Source of the DNA: Chloroflexota bacterium
GTDB lineage: Bacteria; Chloroflexota; Anaerolineae; Anaerolineales; Villigracilaceae
Assembly: GCA_021414245.1 (NCBI GenBank)
Contig: JAIOOU010000015.1
Span: 186,001-250,000 of the forward strand
DNA length: 64,000 nt
Direction: 5' to 3'
Shown: positions 15,794 through 24,574 of the stretch, in pieces
Position numbering within the stretch: position 1 is the stretch's first letter
Layout of the letters: each line of letters opens with the position of its first letter
The notes under the pieces: generated by a model
The model's input: only the letters and a program-made list of their open reading frames with translations
The model's database searches: none
Told to the model about the DNA's origin: nothing
Made by a program: the position numbers and the translations under genes

Positions 15794-17371
15794 TCAGGGT
15801 TGGCGCAGGCGATAGACTGTCCGGCTTCCCACCTTTGCATCTACATAATAGTTTTCGGTCACAAACTCGTAGAACTCATCCAAATTATCTGGAGGGTAGA
15901 TCCATCCGTATCCTACAGCGGCTTGCGCGGCGCGTTTCTCGCTGTCGATGGGGAGCACCATATGCCAGTCCATATCCACGATCAGGGCAGGAGGATTATT
16001 TTTAATATCCTCCAAAAACCGGGCATTGATTTGCTGGGATATGTTAGACCTGATGAAGAGCGGATAAAACAAATATGCACTGGGCGATTCGCGATTTGAC
16101 ATGAAATTTTCGCCGGGCCACACCCCCCAAAAGAGGACCTTGTCGCCGGGGTTAGAATGGTTTTCAACGTAAGTAGAGATCCGCGAGCGAACCTCGGCCC
16201 CAAGAGTATCCCGCCTAGCCAGACGATTTAGTGCTTTTTGGTATTCTGCGGCCCGCCCGTCTGCCAGAAAGAAAATGATTGTCAAAAAGAGAGCCATCCC
16301 ATTCGAAATCAAACCCCAAAGTTGATTTTCCCGCCTTTGAACCGGGATGTTGGCAGTTAAGAAATGAATCGTCAACCCGCCTAGCAGACTCATAAAAGGC
16401 AGCCAATTAATAAAGTAATGCGGATAGTTGCGCCTAGCAGGGTCGCTCAGAAAAATGGCCAGTGGCCACCCAAGCAGAAGAAAAGCATAAATAGGGAAAA
16501 AAGCGTCCTTTTTCAGCGCACGGAATCCGGCAAGAATATAACCCGCCACGGCAATCCATGAGATCGCACCAAAAATAGTAAAGCCCGTCATCAAAGGCGA
16601 ACTGGAAGAAATGGATGTGCTGCTGTAAGCCATATTATAGAAAATGGATGCTTCCAGCAGGTCCTGGAAGAGTCCCTGTGACCAAAAATAATAACCGGTG
16701 ATCAACATGGGCGGCAGGGCGCCTGCCATCAGCCAAAAGATCTGGATGGACACAGACTTGATATCGCGTTGTAAAAGCCGCAGTAAAAGCAGGACCAGGA
16801 TCACGGCCATTTCAGTGAGGGCATTGTTTGGGCGAAACAAAAAACTGAAACTAAATACGACCCCAAGCAAAATATTGGGAATCCGCCGATGGGGGGTTTT
16901 AATTAAATTAAGAAAAAGCATGATTGAAAAAAAATGCAACGGGAGAGGATATTCCTCGGTAAAATTACCCCCTTGAAGAGTAATGTCAAGACCCGCAAGC
17001 CAAAGAAAAGTTCCCCCCAGTGCGGGCCAGGTGCCCCAAAGCTTCTTCAGAATAGAATACGAAAACAGAATCGCCGTGACTAACGATACATATTCAACGA
17101 TCCACACCCCCCAACGCGAACCCCGCCCAATCCATAAACCGACTGCATTCAAATAAAATATGGCGGGGGGTTTGCTTTCCCACGCATCCCGATATGGAAG
17201 CCTGCCATGGGTAATTTGATCGCCTATATAAATATAAAACCCGTAATCACGGGAGGGAAGGCGTGTTCCCGGGTTGGATTGAACCAAAACCGTGAGCGTC
17301 AGTAGTGCAAACAAACCATAAAGAAGAATTTGCGAAAATACGGGAATCAAGGGTCTTTTTTGAGCTGCCAT
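15794..17371 (-). CDS. Glycosyltransferase family 39-like (ArnT/PMT-type) membrane protein
   Basis: About 525 residues with around ten helices. After the first helix comes SRDYGFYIYIGDQITHGRLPYRDAW followed by ESKPPAIFYLNA, the typical PMT/ArnT pattern (acidic residue in loop 1, then PYRDxWxxKPP). The reaction would be transfer of a sugar from a polyprenyl-phosphate donor outside the membrane. The start is uncertain: ATG 17371, ATG 17389, ATG 17395 and GTG 17425 are all in frame and none has a good ribosome site. The 5' end faces proC, so the two genes share a divergent intergenic region. Confidence 0.78.
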   Translation of the reverse strand: MAAQKRPLIPVFSQILLYGLFALLTLTVLVQSNPGTRLPSRDYGFYIYIGDQITHGRLPYRDAWESKPPAIFYLNAVGLWIGRGSRWGVWIVEYVSLVTAILFSYSILKKLWGTWPALGGTFLWLAGLDITLQGGNFTEEYPLPLHFFSIMLFLNLIKTPHRRIPNILLGVVFSFSFLFRPNNALTEMAVILVLLLLRLLQRDIKSVSIQIFWLMAGALPPMLITGYYFWSQGLFQDLLEASIFYNMAYSSTSISSSSPLMTGFTIFGAISWIAVAGYILAGFRALKKDAFFPIYAFLLLGWPLAIFLSDPARRNYPHYFINWLPFMSLLGGLTIHFLTANIPVQRRENQLWGLISNGMALFLTIIFFLADGRAAEYQKALNRLARRDTLGAEVRSRISTYVENHSNPGDKVLFWGVWPGENFMSNRESPSAYLFYPLFIRSNISQQINARFLEDIKNNPPALIVDMDWHMVLPIDSEKRAAQAAVGYGWIYPPDNLDEFYEFVTENYYVDAKVGSRTVYRLRQP

Positions 17372-17434
17372 AGACCAGAAGTTTACCATTAGCATTATTA
17401 AAATTGAAGCGTGCAGTTTTAACACTCAAGCATG

Positions 17435-17440
17435 TATAAT
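17435..17440 (+). promoter_or_regulatory. -10 box of the proC promoter
   Basis: TATAAT in the decamer CATGTATAAT, identical to the one at 3933. Twenty bases before ATG 17460, with GGAGGC as ribosome site. Confidence 0.6.
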
Positions 17441-17459
17441 GCCTCACACGGAGGCGCAT

Positions 17460-18311
17460 ATGCCAAACAAAACCATTGCTTTCATTGGTCCCGGTGTCAT
17501 GGCGGAAGCCATGATTGCGGGATTGCTGCGTCAAAAGCTTGCGGATCCGAAAAATATCATTGCCTCCGGTCCGCGCGAAGAACGCGGCGCAGAACTGCAC
17601 AAGAAATATGGCATCAAAGTCACAACGGATAACGGTTCCGCAGTGCATGAAGCGGATGTAGTGGTGCTCTCTGTCAAGCCGCAGCGCTTGAGCGAGGTGA
17701 TGAAGGGGCTCAAAGGCATCTGCAACGACGCACTGGTCCTGTCCATTATCGCCGGCGCGACCATAAAAAAGATCGGTACGGGCTTAAAACACAAATCCAT
17801 TGTGCGCTCCATGCCGAATACTCCGGGACAGATCGGCGAGGGCATTACCGTTTGGACGGCTTCGAAGGACGTCAGCGGTGAACAACAGAACATGGCACGG
17901 TCCATTTTGAGCGCCTTGGGGGAGGAGGTCTTTGCGGAAGACGAGAGCTATCTCGATATGGCTACCGCCCTCTCCGGATCCGGCCCTGCCTATGTTTTTC
18001 TGTTCACCGAGGCTTTAATTGATGCCGGGGTTCACATGGGATTTCCGCGGCGCATCGCGGAGCAACTGGTCCTGCAAACCATCAAAGGGTCGGCATCCTA
18101 CTATCAGAGCACCAGCCGGCACCCAGCCACGTTGCGAAATCAAGTCACCTCTCCGGGAGGGACCTCCGCCGAGGCTTTGTATTATTTGGAAAAGGCCGGC
18201 TTCCGCACCGCGATCTCGCGCGCAGTTTGGGCGGCGTATCAACGGTCACTGGAATTGGGCAGGGAAAAGCCCGGACACATTCCGGATGTGAGCGACGAGG
18301 AAGAAAAATAG
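17460..18311 (+). CDS. proC: Pyrroline-5-carboxylate reductase
   Basis: 283 residues. Catalyses the last step of proline synthesis, NAD(P)H reduction of pyrroline-5-carboxylate, in the cytoplasm. The N-terminal Rossmann motif is AFIGPGVMAEAMIAGLL, followed by VVLSVKPQ, RSMPNTPGQIGEG, DMATALSGSGPAYVFLFTEALIDAGV and the C-terminal TSPGGTSAEALYYLE signature. ATG 17460 is preferred over the in-frame ATG 17439 because GGAGGC precedes it and 17439 overlaps the TATAAT box. Ends at a perfect 21-bp terminator. Confidence 0.95.
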   Translation: MPNKTIAFIGPGVMAEAMIAGLLRQKLADPKNIIASGPREERGAELHKKYGIKVTTDNGSAVHEADVVVLSVKPQRLSEVMKGLKGICNDALVLSIIAGATIKKIGTGLKHKSIVRSMPNTPGQIGEGITVWTASKDVSGEQQNMARSILSALGEEVFAEDESYLDMATALSGSGPAYVFLFTEALIDAGVHMGFPRRIAEQLVLQTIKGSASYYQSTSRHPATLRNQVTSPGGTSAEALYYLEKAGFRTAISRAVWAAYQRSLELGREKPGHIPDVSDEEEK

Positions 18312-18326
18312 ATTCGCAAAGGAATC

Positions 18327-18372
18327 AATATAAATCAAAAGAGCCTGGCATCAGGCTCTTTTGATTTATATT
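18327..18372. terminator. Bidirectional intrinsic terminator between proC and hydrolase
   Basis: Perfect 21-bp inverted repeat with a GCAT loop; A/T-rich outer arms allow termination on both strands of this convergent pair. Confidence 0.92.
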
Positions 18373-18375
18373 CAA

Positions 18376-19182
18376 CTAGCTCTTCAAGAACCTGAGGACC
18401 TGGGCGTGAATCTCAGTAGACTGCAAGGCTCCGCGGTGACCCAAACCATTGGTTTCAATGTATTGCGCATCCGTCCACGCATTGGCAATGGCGCGGCTGT
18501 CTTCCACCGGGGTGACATTATCGGACCGGTCATGGAACATCAGGGCCGGGATGCGGATCTGCGATACAAGCGATTCGTTCACGATCGCATCCAGCACATC
18601 CCTCCCAAAGTTTTCGGAGATCATATTGCGCAGGCCATCCATGACCTCGTCCGGTAAATTTGCCAGCATTTGAAAACGCGGGAGGGAATCCAAAAGCCGG
18701 TTGAAAGCGCCGAAATATACCAGCCTGGAAGGAGGTGGAAGATTTCGTTTGACGAGCGCATAAGAAGTGATCAAAGTCCCAAAGGAATGGGCAATGACCG
18801 CATCAAAGCGTCGTTCACGCTGCAAAATCAAATCCATGCTGGGTGCAATTTCAAGGATATTGGTCGTCTTTCCGTCTGACTCACCATGAGCAGGCTGATC
18901 ATAGGCAACGACCCGATATCCGGCGGACAAGAGTGGTTCGACAAAGCCCGTCATTTGCGCGCGTGCGCCGCCCCAGCCATGCATCAACAAAACAGCGGGG
19001 CCGTCCCCACCCCAGGTGGTGACCGCCAACTCACCTCCATCAAACGGGACCCGATAATTATTTCCACGTTCAATGATCTCGCGGTCCGTGGATTTCACTT
19101 CATATTGTGATGGACTGAAGAATGCCTGATAGACCCTTTTTATGATCGCTTGAGACTTTGCTGCAGTTTCTAAAGTTGACAT
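18376..19182 (-). CDS. Alpha/beta hydrolase
   Basis: 268 residues. Alpha/beta-hydrolase features: oxyanion segment LLMHGWGGARAQM, YDQPAHGES, nucleophile elbow AHSFGT with Ser as nucleophile, Asp in MFHDRSDNVTP and His in GLGHRGAL. It is an esterase- or lipase-like enzyme, probably cytoplasmic since no signal peptide is seen. AGGAGAA lies 4 bases before the ATG. A palindrome closely matching the tetR operator lies between this gene and tetR, so the regulator probably controls it. The natural substrate is unknown; many TetR-linked hydrolases act on small xenobiotic esters. Confidence 0.88.
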   Translation of the reverse strand: MSTLETAAKSQAIIKRVYQAFFSPSQYEVKSTDREIIERGNNYRVPFDGGELAVTTWGGDGPAVLLMHGWGGARAQMTGFVEPLLSAGYRVVAYDQPAHGESDGKTTNILEIAPSMDLILQRERRFDAVIAHSFGTLITSYALVKRNLPPPSRLVYFGAFNRLLDSLPRFQMLANLPDEVMDGLRNMISENFGRDVLDAIVNESLVSQIRIPALMFHDRSDNVTPVEDSRAIANAWTDAQYIETNGLGHRGALQSTEIHAQVLRFLKS

Positions 19183-19203
19183 GGGTTCTCCTGTTAAAAA
19201 TTT

Positions 19204-19221
19204 ACTTACTACCTGGTAAGT
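19204..19221. promoter_or_regulatory. Second TetR operator, upstream of the hydrolase gene
   Basis: ACTTACTACCTGGTAAGT, an 18-base imperfect palindrome sharing the ACTTAC...GTAAGT arms with the site at 19823-19840. A TAAATT sequence flanks it where the other site has its -10 box. Confidence 0.75.
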
Positions 19222-19238
19222 TTTTATGGTAAAAAAAA

Positions 19239-19811
19239 TTACACGATCAAATCCAGCTTCATCTGTTCCACGACATCACGGAATTTTTTGGTTCCCAGGG
19301 CGCGTGCCATCTGCAAGGCGCCCTGCAAGGTGGACAGGATCAAGGCGGCTTTATTTGCGGGATCGCCGTTGAATTGAAATGCGTCCGCGTCCCTGCCCTC
19401 TGCCAACGTGGCTTCCAACCAGTCGAGCAATTCCTTGTGCAGGATCTGGACCTCCTCCTGCAATCCACCCGGAATTGAATTGAACTCGACTTCCATTGAC
19501 CCAACCAGACACACCTTGCCTTTGTCCGCGCGCATGGACGAGTAAATGCCAAAGAACCAATCCAATTTTTCGCGGGAGGGAAGATCCTTGACACGGGCAT
19601 TATTGGTCCAGAGCTTGAACCGGTCGCGATAATGTTGGATGACTGCACGTCCCAGATCCTCTTTTGTGGGGAAGTGATAATGGATGGCGGCATTCTTTAC
19701 GCCCAATTCAGATGCGATGTGTGCATAGCTAAAGCCGTTGAAGCCCTTATCCTGCAACAGGGACTCTGCCAAATTCAAAATCGTACGTTTGGAGTTCTCA
19801 ATTTTCACCAT
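19239..19811 (-). CDS. TetR/AcrR family transcriptional regulator
   Basis: 190 residues. The N-terminal DNA-binding domain (residues 1-58) has the TetR helix-turn-helix: KRTILNLAESLLQDKGFNGFS, HIASELGVKNAAIHYHFPTKEDL. The C-terminal ligand domain resembles the TetR_C subfamily with KVCLVGSMEVEF, common in YxaF/LmrA-like repressors. The promoter, with an operator in its spacer, places the transcription start almost on ATG 19811, so the mRNA would be leaderless. It is likely autorepressed and likely controls the downstream hydrolase. Ligand unknown. Confidence 0.92.
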   Translation of the reverse strand: MVKIENSKRTILNLAESLLQDKGFNGFSYAHIASELGVKNAAIHYHFPTKEDLGRAVIQHYRDRFKLWTNNARVKDLPSREKLDWFFGIYSSMRADKGKVCLVGSMEVEFNSIPGGLQEEVQILHKELLDWLEATLAEGRDADAFQFNGDPANKAALILSTLQGALQMARALGTKKFRDVVEQMKLDLIV

Positions 19812-19817
19812 TGGGGG

Positions 19818-19846
19818 ATTTTACTTACTAGTTAGTAAGTTGTCAA
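19818..19846 (-). promoter_or_regulatory. tetR promoter with operator filling the spacer
   Basis: On the minus strand: TTGACA (19846-19841), 17-base spacer, TAAAAT (19823-19818), six bases, ATG. The spacer is the palindrome ACTTACTAACTAGTAAGT (19840-19823, minus strand), overlapping the -10 by one base. A bound dimer would block RNA polymerase. Confidence 0.85.
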
Positions 19847-19981
19847 GAGAAAATCACATTATTCTACAGCGGCAATTCCCCCACCTGGAACGAACAATAC
19901 CAATATATTTAATTTCGAATAAAAACCAGCCGATGTACGTATATATCATGCAGGGCAACAACCTGAGAGGAATATCCGGCA

Positions 19982-20566
19982 GTGGCCATCGTTTTTCAAG
20001 TGAATGAGATAGAGCTTGTCACCAAGGCACAGGGCGGCGACCGAAACGCATTCAGCGAATTGGTCGGCATCCATGCCCGGGGGGTATTGAACGTTATCTT
20101 CCGCATATGCGGTGATGCCCAAATCGCAGAAGACGCCGCCCAGGAGACATTCATCCGTGCCTGGTCAAATCTGGGCTCCTTCCGTACGGACCGCGAATCA
20201 TCGCTGCGCAACTGGCTGTATCGCATCGCGCTCAATACTGCAACGGACATGCTGCGCAAGGAGAAGCGCATCCTGCCCGGAGCCGTGGAGGATCTCCATC
20301 TGGCTGATCCACAACCCGGGCCGGAGAGTCTCTTAGTACAGGCAGAACGGACCGCCCAGGTGAAAGACGCGATCTCATCCCTGCCAGACGCCAGCCGGGC
20401 AGTGCTGGTACTGAAGGAATATGAGCAACTTTCCTATCGAGAGATTGCAGAGACCCTCGATATCCCAATCGGAACCGTCATGTCACGTTTGAATTACGCC
20501 CGTCGTTTACTAAAGGAAAAACTTCATGGACAAAAGGCTGTGTTAATGGAGGCTGAACATGTCTAA
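19982..20566 (+). CDS. ECF-type RNA polymerase sigma factor
   Basis: 194 residues. Sigma region 2 (residues about 25-95: DAAQETFIRAWSNLGSFR, LRNWLYRIALNTATDMLRKEKR) and region 4 (SLPDASRAVLVLKEYEQLSYREIAETLDIPIGTVMSRLNYARRLLKE) with little between, the ECF layout. It directs transcription of a small regulon and is usually held by a membrane anti-sigma factor, here the next gene, which overlaps by 8 bases. The start is GTG 19982 with AGAGGAA some 11 bases upstream; an in-frame GTG six codons later is possible. A GGAAC at 19887 could be an autoregulated -35, but no matching -10 is clear. Confidence 0.93.
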   Translation: MAIVFQVNEIELVTKAQGGDRNAFSELVGIHARGVLNVIFRICGDAQIAEDAAQETFIRAWSNLGSFRTDRESSLRNWLYRIALNTATDMLRKEKRILPGAVEDLHLADPQPGPESLLVQAERTAQVKDAISSLPDASRAVLVLKEYEQLSYREIAETLDIPIGTVMSRLNYARRLLKEKLHGQKAVLMEAEHV

Positions 20567-21146
20567 CCACATGACAGAATGGTTGAATGCGTATCTGGAT
20601 GGGGAGTTGAAGGGCGGACGGCTTCACCAGATGGAGACTCATCTTGCCGGTTGCCTTGAATGCCAGGCGGAATTGCAGTCCATGCAGAATCTTTCAAGTT
20701 TGTTGCATGAAGTACCTGCACCTGAATTTATGTCGCCGGATAGATTTGCAGCGCAGATCAGCCTGCGTCTTCCACACGAACATCCTCCAGTATTGAAACG
20801 CAAAGCACAGGAAGTGGGATGGTGGATGATTCCGGTCAGTCTGATGATGCTTTGGCTCTTCCTAAACACTTCAATATTGGTCAGTGAGGTGGTCTCGACT
20901 GCAAATGGGTTCGGTTTGTTGAGCGGCGTTCCCGCCTGGGTAGTGACAAATCCATCCGCTGGAGCAATTTGGACCGGGACACTTGGAGAATTCGGGCTTC
21001 TCAGCGGAAACAGCCTGCAATGGGCTGAATTCACGGAAGCCTTCACGAGAAGTAGATTGCCTCAGATCATCTGGCAGGCGGCGATCGCCCTGTTGTATCT
21101 GAGTTGGATTGCGATCTGGTGGGCGCGCCACAGGCCTCGGGAGTAG
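20559..21146 (+). CDS. Zinc-finger anti-sigma factor (membrane)
   Basis: 195 residues. The N-terminal zf-HC2 domain has LNAYLDGEL followed by H-x3-C-x2-C (residues 28-35, METHLAGCLEC), the zinc-binding anti-sigma signature. Hydrophobic segments near residues 88-108 and 165-190 anchor it in the membrane. It overlaps the sigma gene by 8 bases, so the two are translationally coupled and almost surely a cognate pair. The signal that releases sigma is not visible. No site-1 protease gene is adjacent. Confidence 0.9.
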   Translation: MSNHMTEWLNAYLDGELKGGRLHQMETHLAGCLECQAELQSMQNLSSLLHEVPAPEFMSPDRFAAQISLRLPHEHPPVLKRKAQEVGWWMIPVSLMMLWLFLNTSILVSEVVSTANGFGLLSGVPAWVVTNPSAGAIWTGTLGEFGLLSGNSLQWAEFTEAFTRSRLPQIIWQAAIALLYLSWIAIWWARHRPRE

Positions 21147-21217
21147 GGCCAACTCCTCGAAGGCTGAAGCAGGCCCACGGTCAAATTTGAACGAACAACA
21201 TAGAAAGAAGGAAAAAA

Positions 21218-22336
21218 ATGGATCCCACTAAAATCTTAAAACGCGCCTGGCACATTCTTTGGAGTTATCGAGCCTTATGGGTCTTTGGGCTGATCCTGGC
21301 CATGGCTGGAGCAGGCTCGCACGGAAACAGCTCGAACAGCAGCTCCCGATATGAAACCGACCCACATCGCAGCCAGCAGCAACTCCCCCAGGACATGCGT
21401 GAAGCATTCCAACAAGCCGGACAGGAAATGCAGAGACTCTTCGATCAGGGCCTGCCTGAAGCTGGAATTTCGAAAGAGGATTTAACAACCATCCTCTGGA
21501 TCGCAGTCATCTTCGTGGTATTCAGCCTGATATTGGGAATTGCCCTGGCAATCGCCCGATACGTGTCTGAGACTGCCGTCATCCGCATGGTGGATGAGTA
21601 CGAAAAGACCGGCTCAAAACTGACCGTCCGGCAGGGTTTCCGCCTGGGTTGGTCGCGTACCTCCTGGCGCCTGTTCCTGATCAACCTGCTCGTGAATCTT
21701 CCACTAATTCTTACCATGGTGTTGCTTCTTGGGGTTGGAATCGCGGTCTTCCTAACCCTGTCTCAGGGTAGTGAGCCGCCTGCAATGTTCATCATTGTCA
21801 GTTCGATCGGATTCCTCTTCCTGGTCATTTTTGTGGTCGCCATCCTGAGCATGTTCCTGCAATTGCTTAGACAGTTCTTCTGGCGGATCTGTGTACTGGA
21901 AGATGCCCCGGTGGGCGAGTCACTGCGCCGCGGATTCCAGCTGGCGCGCGAGAATTGGAAGAATGTAGGAATGATGTGGCTGGTGATGATCGGACTCGGG
22001 ATCGCCTGGGCGATCGTGTCCATTATCGCCATCATCCTGACCCTGCCGGTGGTTTTGGTCACAAGTGTGGCGGGCGCCCTTGTGGCGGCAATTCCCGCCC
22101 TGCTGACAGGCGGACTGACCAGCCTCTTCCTGAACGGCTGGCTGCCGTGGATCGTCGGAGTTCTCTTTGTGCTTCCACTGTTCTTCACGATCGCATTTTC
22201 CCCCTGGCTCCTGCTTGGCAGCTGGCAGACGGTCTTCGCCTCCACCGTGTGGACTTTGGTCTATCGTGAATTAAAAGCACTGCCCGCATTGACCCTGCAG
22301 GGCGGAAATGCTCCAGCACAATCCACGACAGGTTGA
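21218..22336 (+). CDS. Polytopic membrane protein downstream of the sigma/anti-sigma pair
   Basis: 372 residues with about seven helices. The N-terminus (MDPTKILKRAWHILWSYRALWVFGLILAM) and the repeated pattern of helices with charged loops (RQGFRLGWSRTSWRLF, RRGFQLARENWKNVGMMWL) resemble the glycerophosphodiester phosphodiesterase membrane-domain/DUF975-like group. Good AAGAAGGA ribosome site. It lies 71 bases after the anti-sigma gene on the same strand and before a terminator, so it is probably part of the ECF operon and perhaps a target or helper in envelope stress. No catalytic motif seen. Confidence 0.72.
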   Translation: MDPTKILKRAWHILWSYRALWVFGLILAMAGAGSHGNSSNSSSRYETDPHRSQQQLPQDMREAFQQAGQEMQRLFDQGLPEAGISKEDLTTILWIAVIFVVFSLILGIALAIARYVSETAVIRMVDEYEKTGSKLTVRQGFRLGWSRTSWRLFLINLLVNLPLILTMVLLLGVGIAVFLTLSQGSEPPAMFIIVSSIGFLFLVIFVVAILSMFLQLLRQFFWRICVLEDAPVGESLRRGFQLARENWKNVGMMWLVMIGLGIAWAIVSIIAIILTLPVVLVTSVAGALVAAIPALLTGGLTSLFLNGWLPWIVGVLFVLPLFFTIAFSPWLLLGSWQTVFASTVWTLVYRELKALPALTLQGGNAPAQSTTG

Positions 22337-22365
22337 TCTGTATTAGATTTTTGAAATACACTATA

Positions 22366-22398
22366 AAACAAGGGCGACCTAAACAGTCGTCCTTGTTT
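22366..22398. terminator. Bidirectional intrinsic terminator
   Basis: 13-bp stem with one G-T pair (AAACAAGGGCGAC and GTCGTCCTTGTTT), 7-base loop and TTTTT run, between the convergent membrane protein and ABC exporter genes. Confidence 0.88.
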
Positions 22399-22426
22399 TT
22401 ACATAGATTTAAAAGGAACAGACAGC

Positions 22427-24424
22427 TTACACCCGTTCTCCTCGAAACTGCGTCTCATACAATTGACTATATAGCCCGCCTGTTGCGATCAACTCATCGT
22501 GCGTGCCGCGCTCGACGATCCGGCCCCGATCCATAACCAGAATCAGGTCGGCGGCCAGAATGGTGCTCAGGCGATGGGCAATCACAATGGATGTCCTGCC
22601 TGCCATGACGCGTTTCAGCGCATCTTGAATCAGGGATTCGGATTCGCTGTCGAGGGAACTGGTGGCTTCATCCAGCACCAAAATGCGCGGATTTTTCAAA
22701 ATCACCCTGGCCAGGGCCACACGTTGTTTTTCGCCGCCGCTCAGCCGGTAGCCGCGCTCCCCCACAATCGTGTCGTACGTATCCGGCAGGCCCATCACGA
22801 AGTCGTGGATGTTGGCGGCGCGCGCGGCGGCTTCGATCTCGGACTGGGTGGCGTCCATTTTCGCATATGTTAGATTCGTGCGGATGGTATCGTGGAAGAG
22901 ATGCGTCTCCTGCGTGACCATGCCGATCGCGGCGGCCAGTGAGTCAAGGGTCACATCGCGCAGGTCATGCCCGTCAATACGAATGACTCCGCCCGACGGG
23001 TCGTACAGGCGCGGAATCAGATAGGTCAGGGTGGTTTTTCCGGCGCCGGATGGGCCGACCAGCGCGATCAACTGTCCGGGCTTGGCGGTAAAGGTGATTC
23101 CCTCCAAAGCGACCTCGCGTGCCTGGGATGTTGAAGCAGGTTCGGATGAGTCGGACCCGCTTCCTTCCTCGGGACGACTGCCCGCTGCCATCTGGCCGTT
23201 CCTCCCTTTTACAGCAGCCTGCGGACCTTCGTCTGCGGACTTCTTTCCACCGGACATGACCGCGGTCACATCCGCCATGCTGCCATAGCGTTTGACGGTG
23301 CTCAGTAAAATATTTTCGTTGATCGAATATTTGAAATCAATATTCTCAAAGGCAAGCTCGCCCTTTACATCGTGCAGCACGAGCGCATCCTTTTTCTCTT
23401 CGATATCGTGCGGCAGGTCGATGATCTCGAAGACCCGTTCAAACGAAACCATGCTGGTGGAGAATTCAACCGGCGCGCCCGCGAGCCCCTGCATGGCACC
23501 GTACAAGGTGCCAAGATAGGAGCCAAAGGCCACAATGGTGCCGACCGTGAATTTATTCTGAATAACGAGCAGGCCGCCGAAGCCGTAGACCAGGGCCGTG
23601 CCCACCGCGCTGACCAGACCGATCATGACGAAGAACGAGGAACCGATCACGGAGCGTTGAATGCCCATGTCGCGCACACGGGCCGCGCGCTCCCGAAAGC
23701 GTTCGCCCTCTTCATGGGTGCGTCCGAATAATTTCACCAACAATGCGCCGCCGATGTTGAGGGTTTCGTTCATGTGCGCGTTCATTTGCGCATTGACATC
23801 CATGGCTTCGCGGGCAATGGTACGCAGACGGTCCCCAAGCCTGCGTGCGATCAGGTAGAACAGGGGCAGGACGAAAATACTGCCAAGGGTCAATCTCCAT
23901 TCCAATGAAAGCATGACGATCAGGATGGCCAGACCCTCGATCAAATTGGTGACGATATTGACAATGGTGTTGCTGATGGCATTTTGCGCGCCGACCACGT
24001 CGTTGTTGAGGCGGCTCATCAACTCTCCGACCTTGGTATTGGTAAAGAACCGCAGGGACATGCGCTGCAGGCGGGTGAAGAGCGCCACACGCAGGTCATA
24101 GATCACGCCTTCGCCGACGGTCACGTTCAATTTGCGCTGAATCACGCTGATGCCCCCGTTCAGCAGGGGCACGAAGAGCAGGGCCAGGGCGAACAGGCCC
24201 AGTTTGTTCTGGTCCTTGCCGGGCAGGATCGTGTCGATCAGCTGACGAAAGATCAGCGGGGAAACCACGCTGAGCGCCGAACTGGCCAGAATGGTCAACA
24301 ACATCCCGCCGATGTGACTCCAATATGGTTTTGCATATTGAAGCACACGCAATAAGAGTTCCTTTGTAACCTTGGGCTTTTCGTCGCCCGAACGCATCGC
24401 CATGAACCAGCCGCCACCATGCAT
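22427..24424 (-). CDS. ABC exporter, fused membrane and ATPase domains (MsbA/MdlB-like)
   Basis: 665 residues. Six-helix exporter domain (about 25-330), then the nucleotide-binding domain with Walker A GPSGAGKTT, LSGGEKQRVALARV signature, Walker B ILVLDEATSSLD and the IAHRLS switch. It probably works as a dimer exporting lipid or drug. Oddity: between strand 1 of the ATPase (ELAFENIDFKYSI) and EVALEGITF there are about 70 extra residues, including a low-complexity Gly/Ser/Ala/Gln/Glu stretch, where homologues have about 10. The ATPase core is intact. The promoter TTGACC-N18-TATAAC lies upstream and AAAGGA precedes the ATG. Substrate unknown. Confidence 0.9.
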   Translation of the reverse strand: MHGGGWFMAMRSGDEKPKVTKELLLRVLQYAKPYWSHIGGMLLTILASSALSVVSPLIFRQLIDTILPGKDQNKLGLFALALLFVPLLNGGISVIQRKLNVTVGEGVIYDLRVALFTRLQRMSLRFFTNTKVGELMSRLNNDVVGAQNAISNTIVNIVTNLIEGLAILIVMLSLEWRLTLGSIFVLPLFYLIARRLGDRLRTIAREAMDVNAQMNAHMNETLNIGGALLVKLFGRTHEEGERFRERAARVRDMGIQRSVIGSSFFVMIGLVSAVGTALVYGFGGLLVIQNKFTVGTIVAFGSYLGTLYGAMQGLAGAPVEFSTSMVSFERVFEIIDLPHDIEEKKDALVLHDVKGELAFENIDFKYSINENILLSTVKRYGSMADVTAVMSGGKKSADEGPQAAVKGRNGQMAAGSRPEEGSGSDSSEPASTSQAREVALEGITFTAKPGQLIALVGPSGAGKTTLTYLIPRLYDPSGGVIRIDGHDLRDVTLDSLAAAIGMVTQETHLFHDTIRTNLTYAKMDATQSEIEAAARAANIHDFVMGLPDTYDTIVGERGYRLSGGEKQRVALARVILKNPRILVLDEATSSLDSESESLIQDALKRVMAGRTSIVIAHRLSTILAADLILVMDRGRIVERGTHDELIATGGLYSQLYETQFRGERV

Positions 24425-24463
24425 GTGTGTAATCCTTTAATTGCTTAGTTTTATCGTCCGGTA

Positions 24464-24493
24464 GTTATAAGGCTATCCGGGTGATTCGGTCAA
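24464..24493 (-). promoter_or_regulatory. Promoter of the ABC exporter gene
   Basis: Minus strand TTGACC (24493-24488), 18-base spacer, TATAAC (24469-24464), about 40 bases before the ATG. Confidence 0.5.
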
Positions 24494-24550
24494 CTGGAGG
24501 AAAGGGGAGGTTAATGAAAGTCTATGATGAAACGGCCCGGCGGGCGGTGC

Positions 24551-24556
24551 TATAAT
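24551..24556 (+). promoter_or_regulatory. -10 box upstream of the DUF1801 gene
   Basis: TATAAT 18 bases before ATG 24575, with GGGAG in the very short leader. Confidence 0.5.
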
Positions 24557-24574
24557 ATTTTTGGGAGTAACAGC

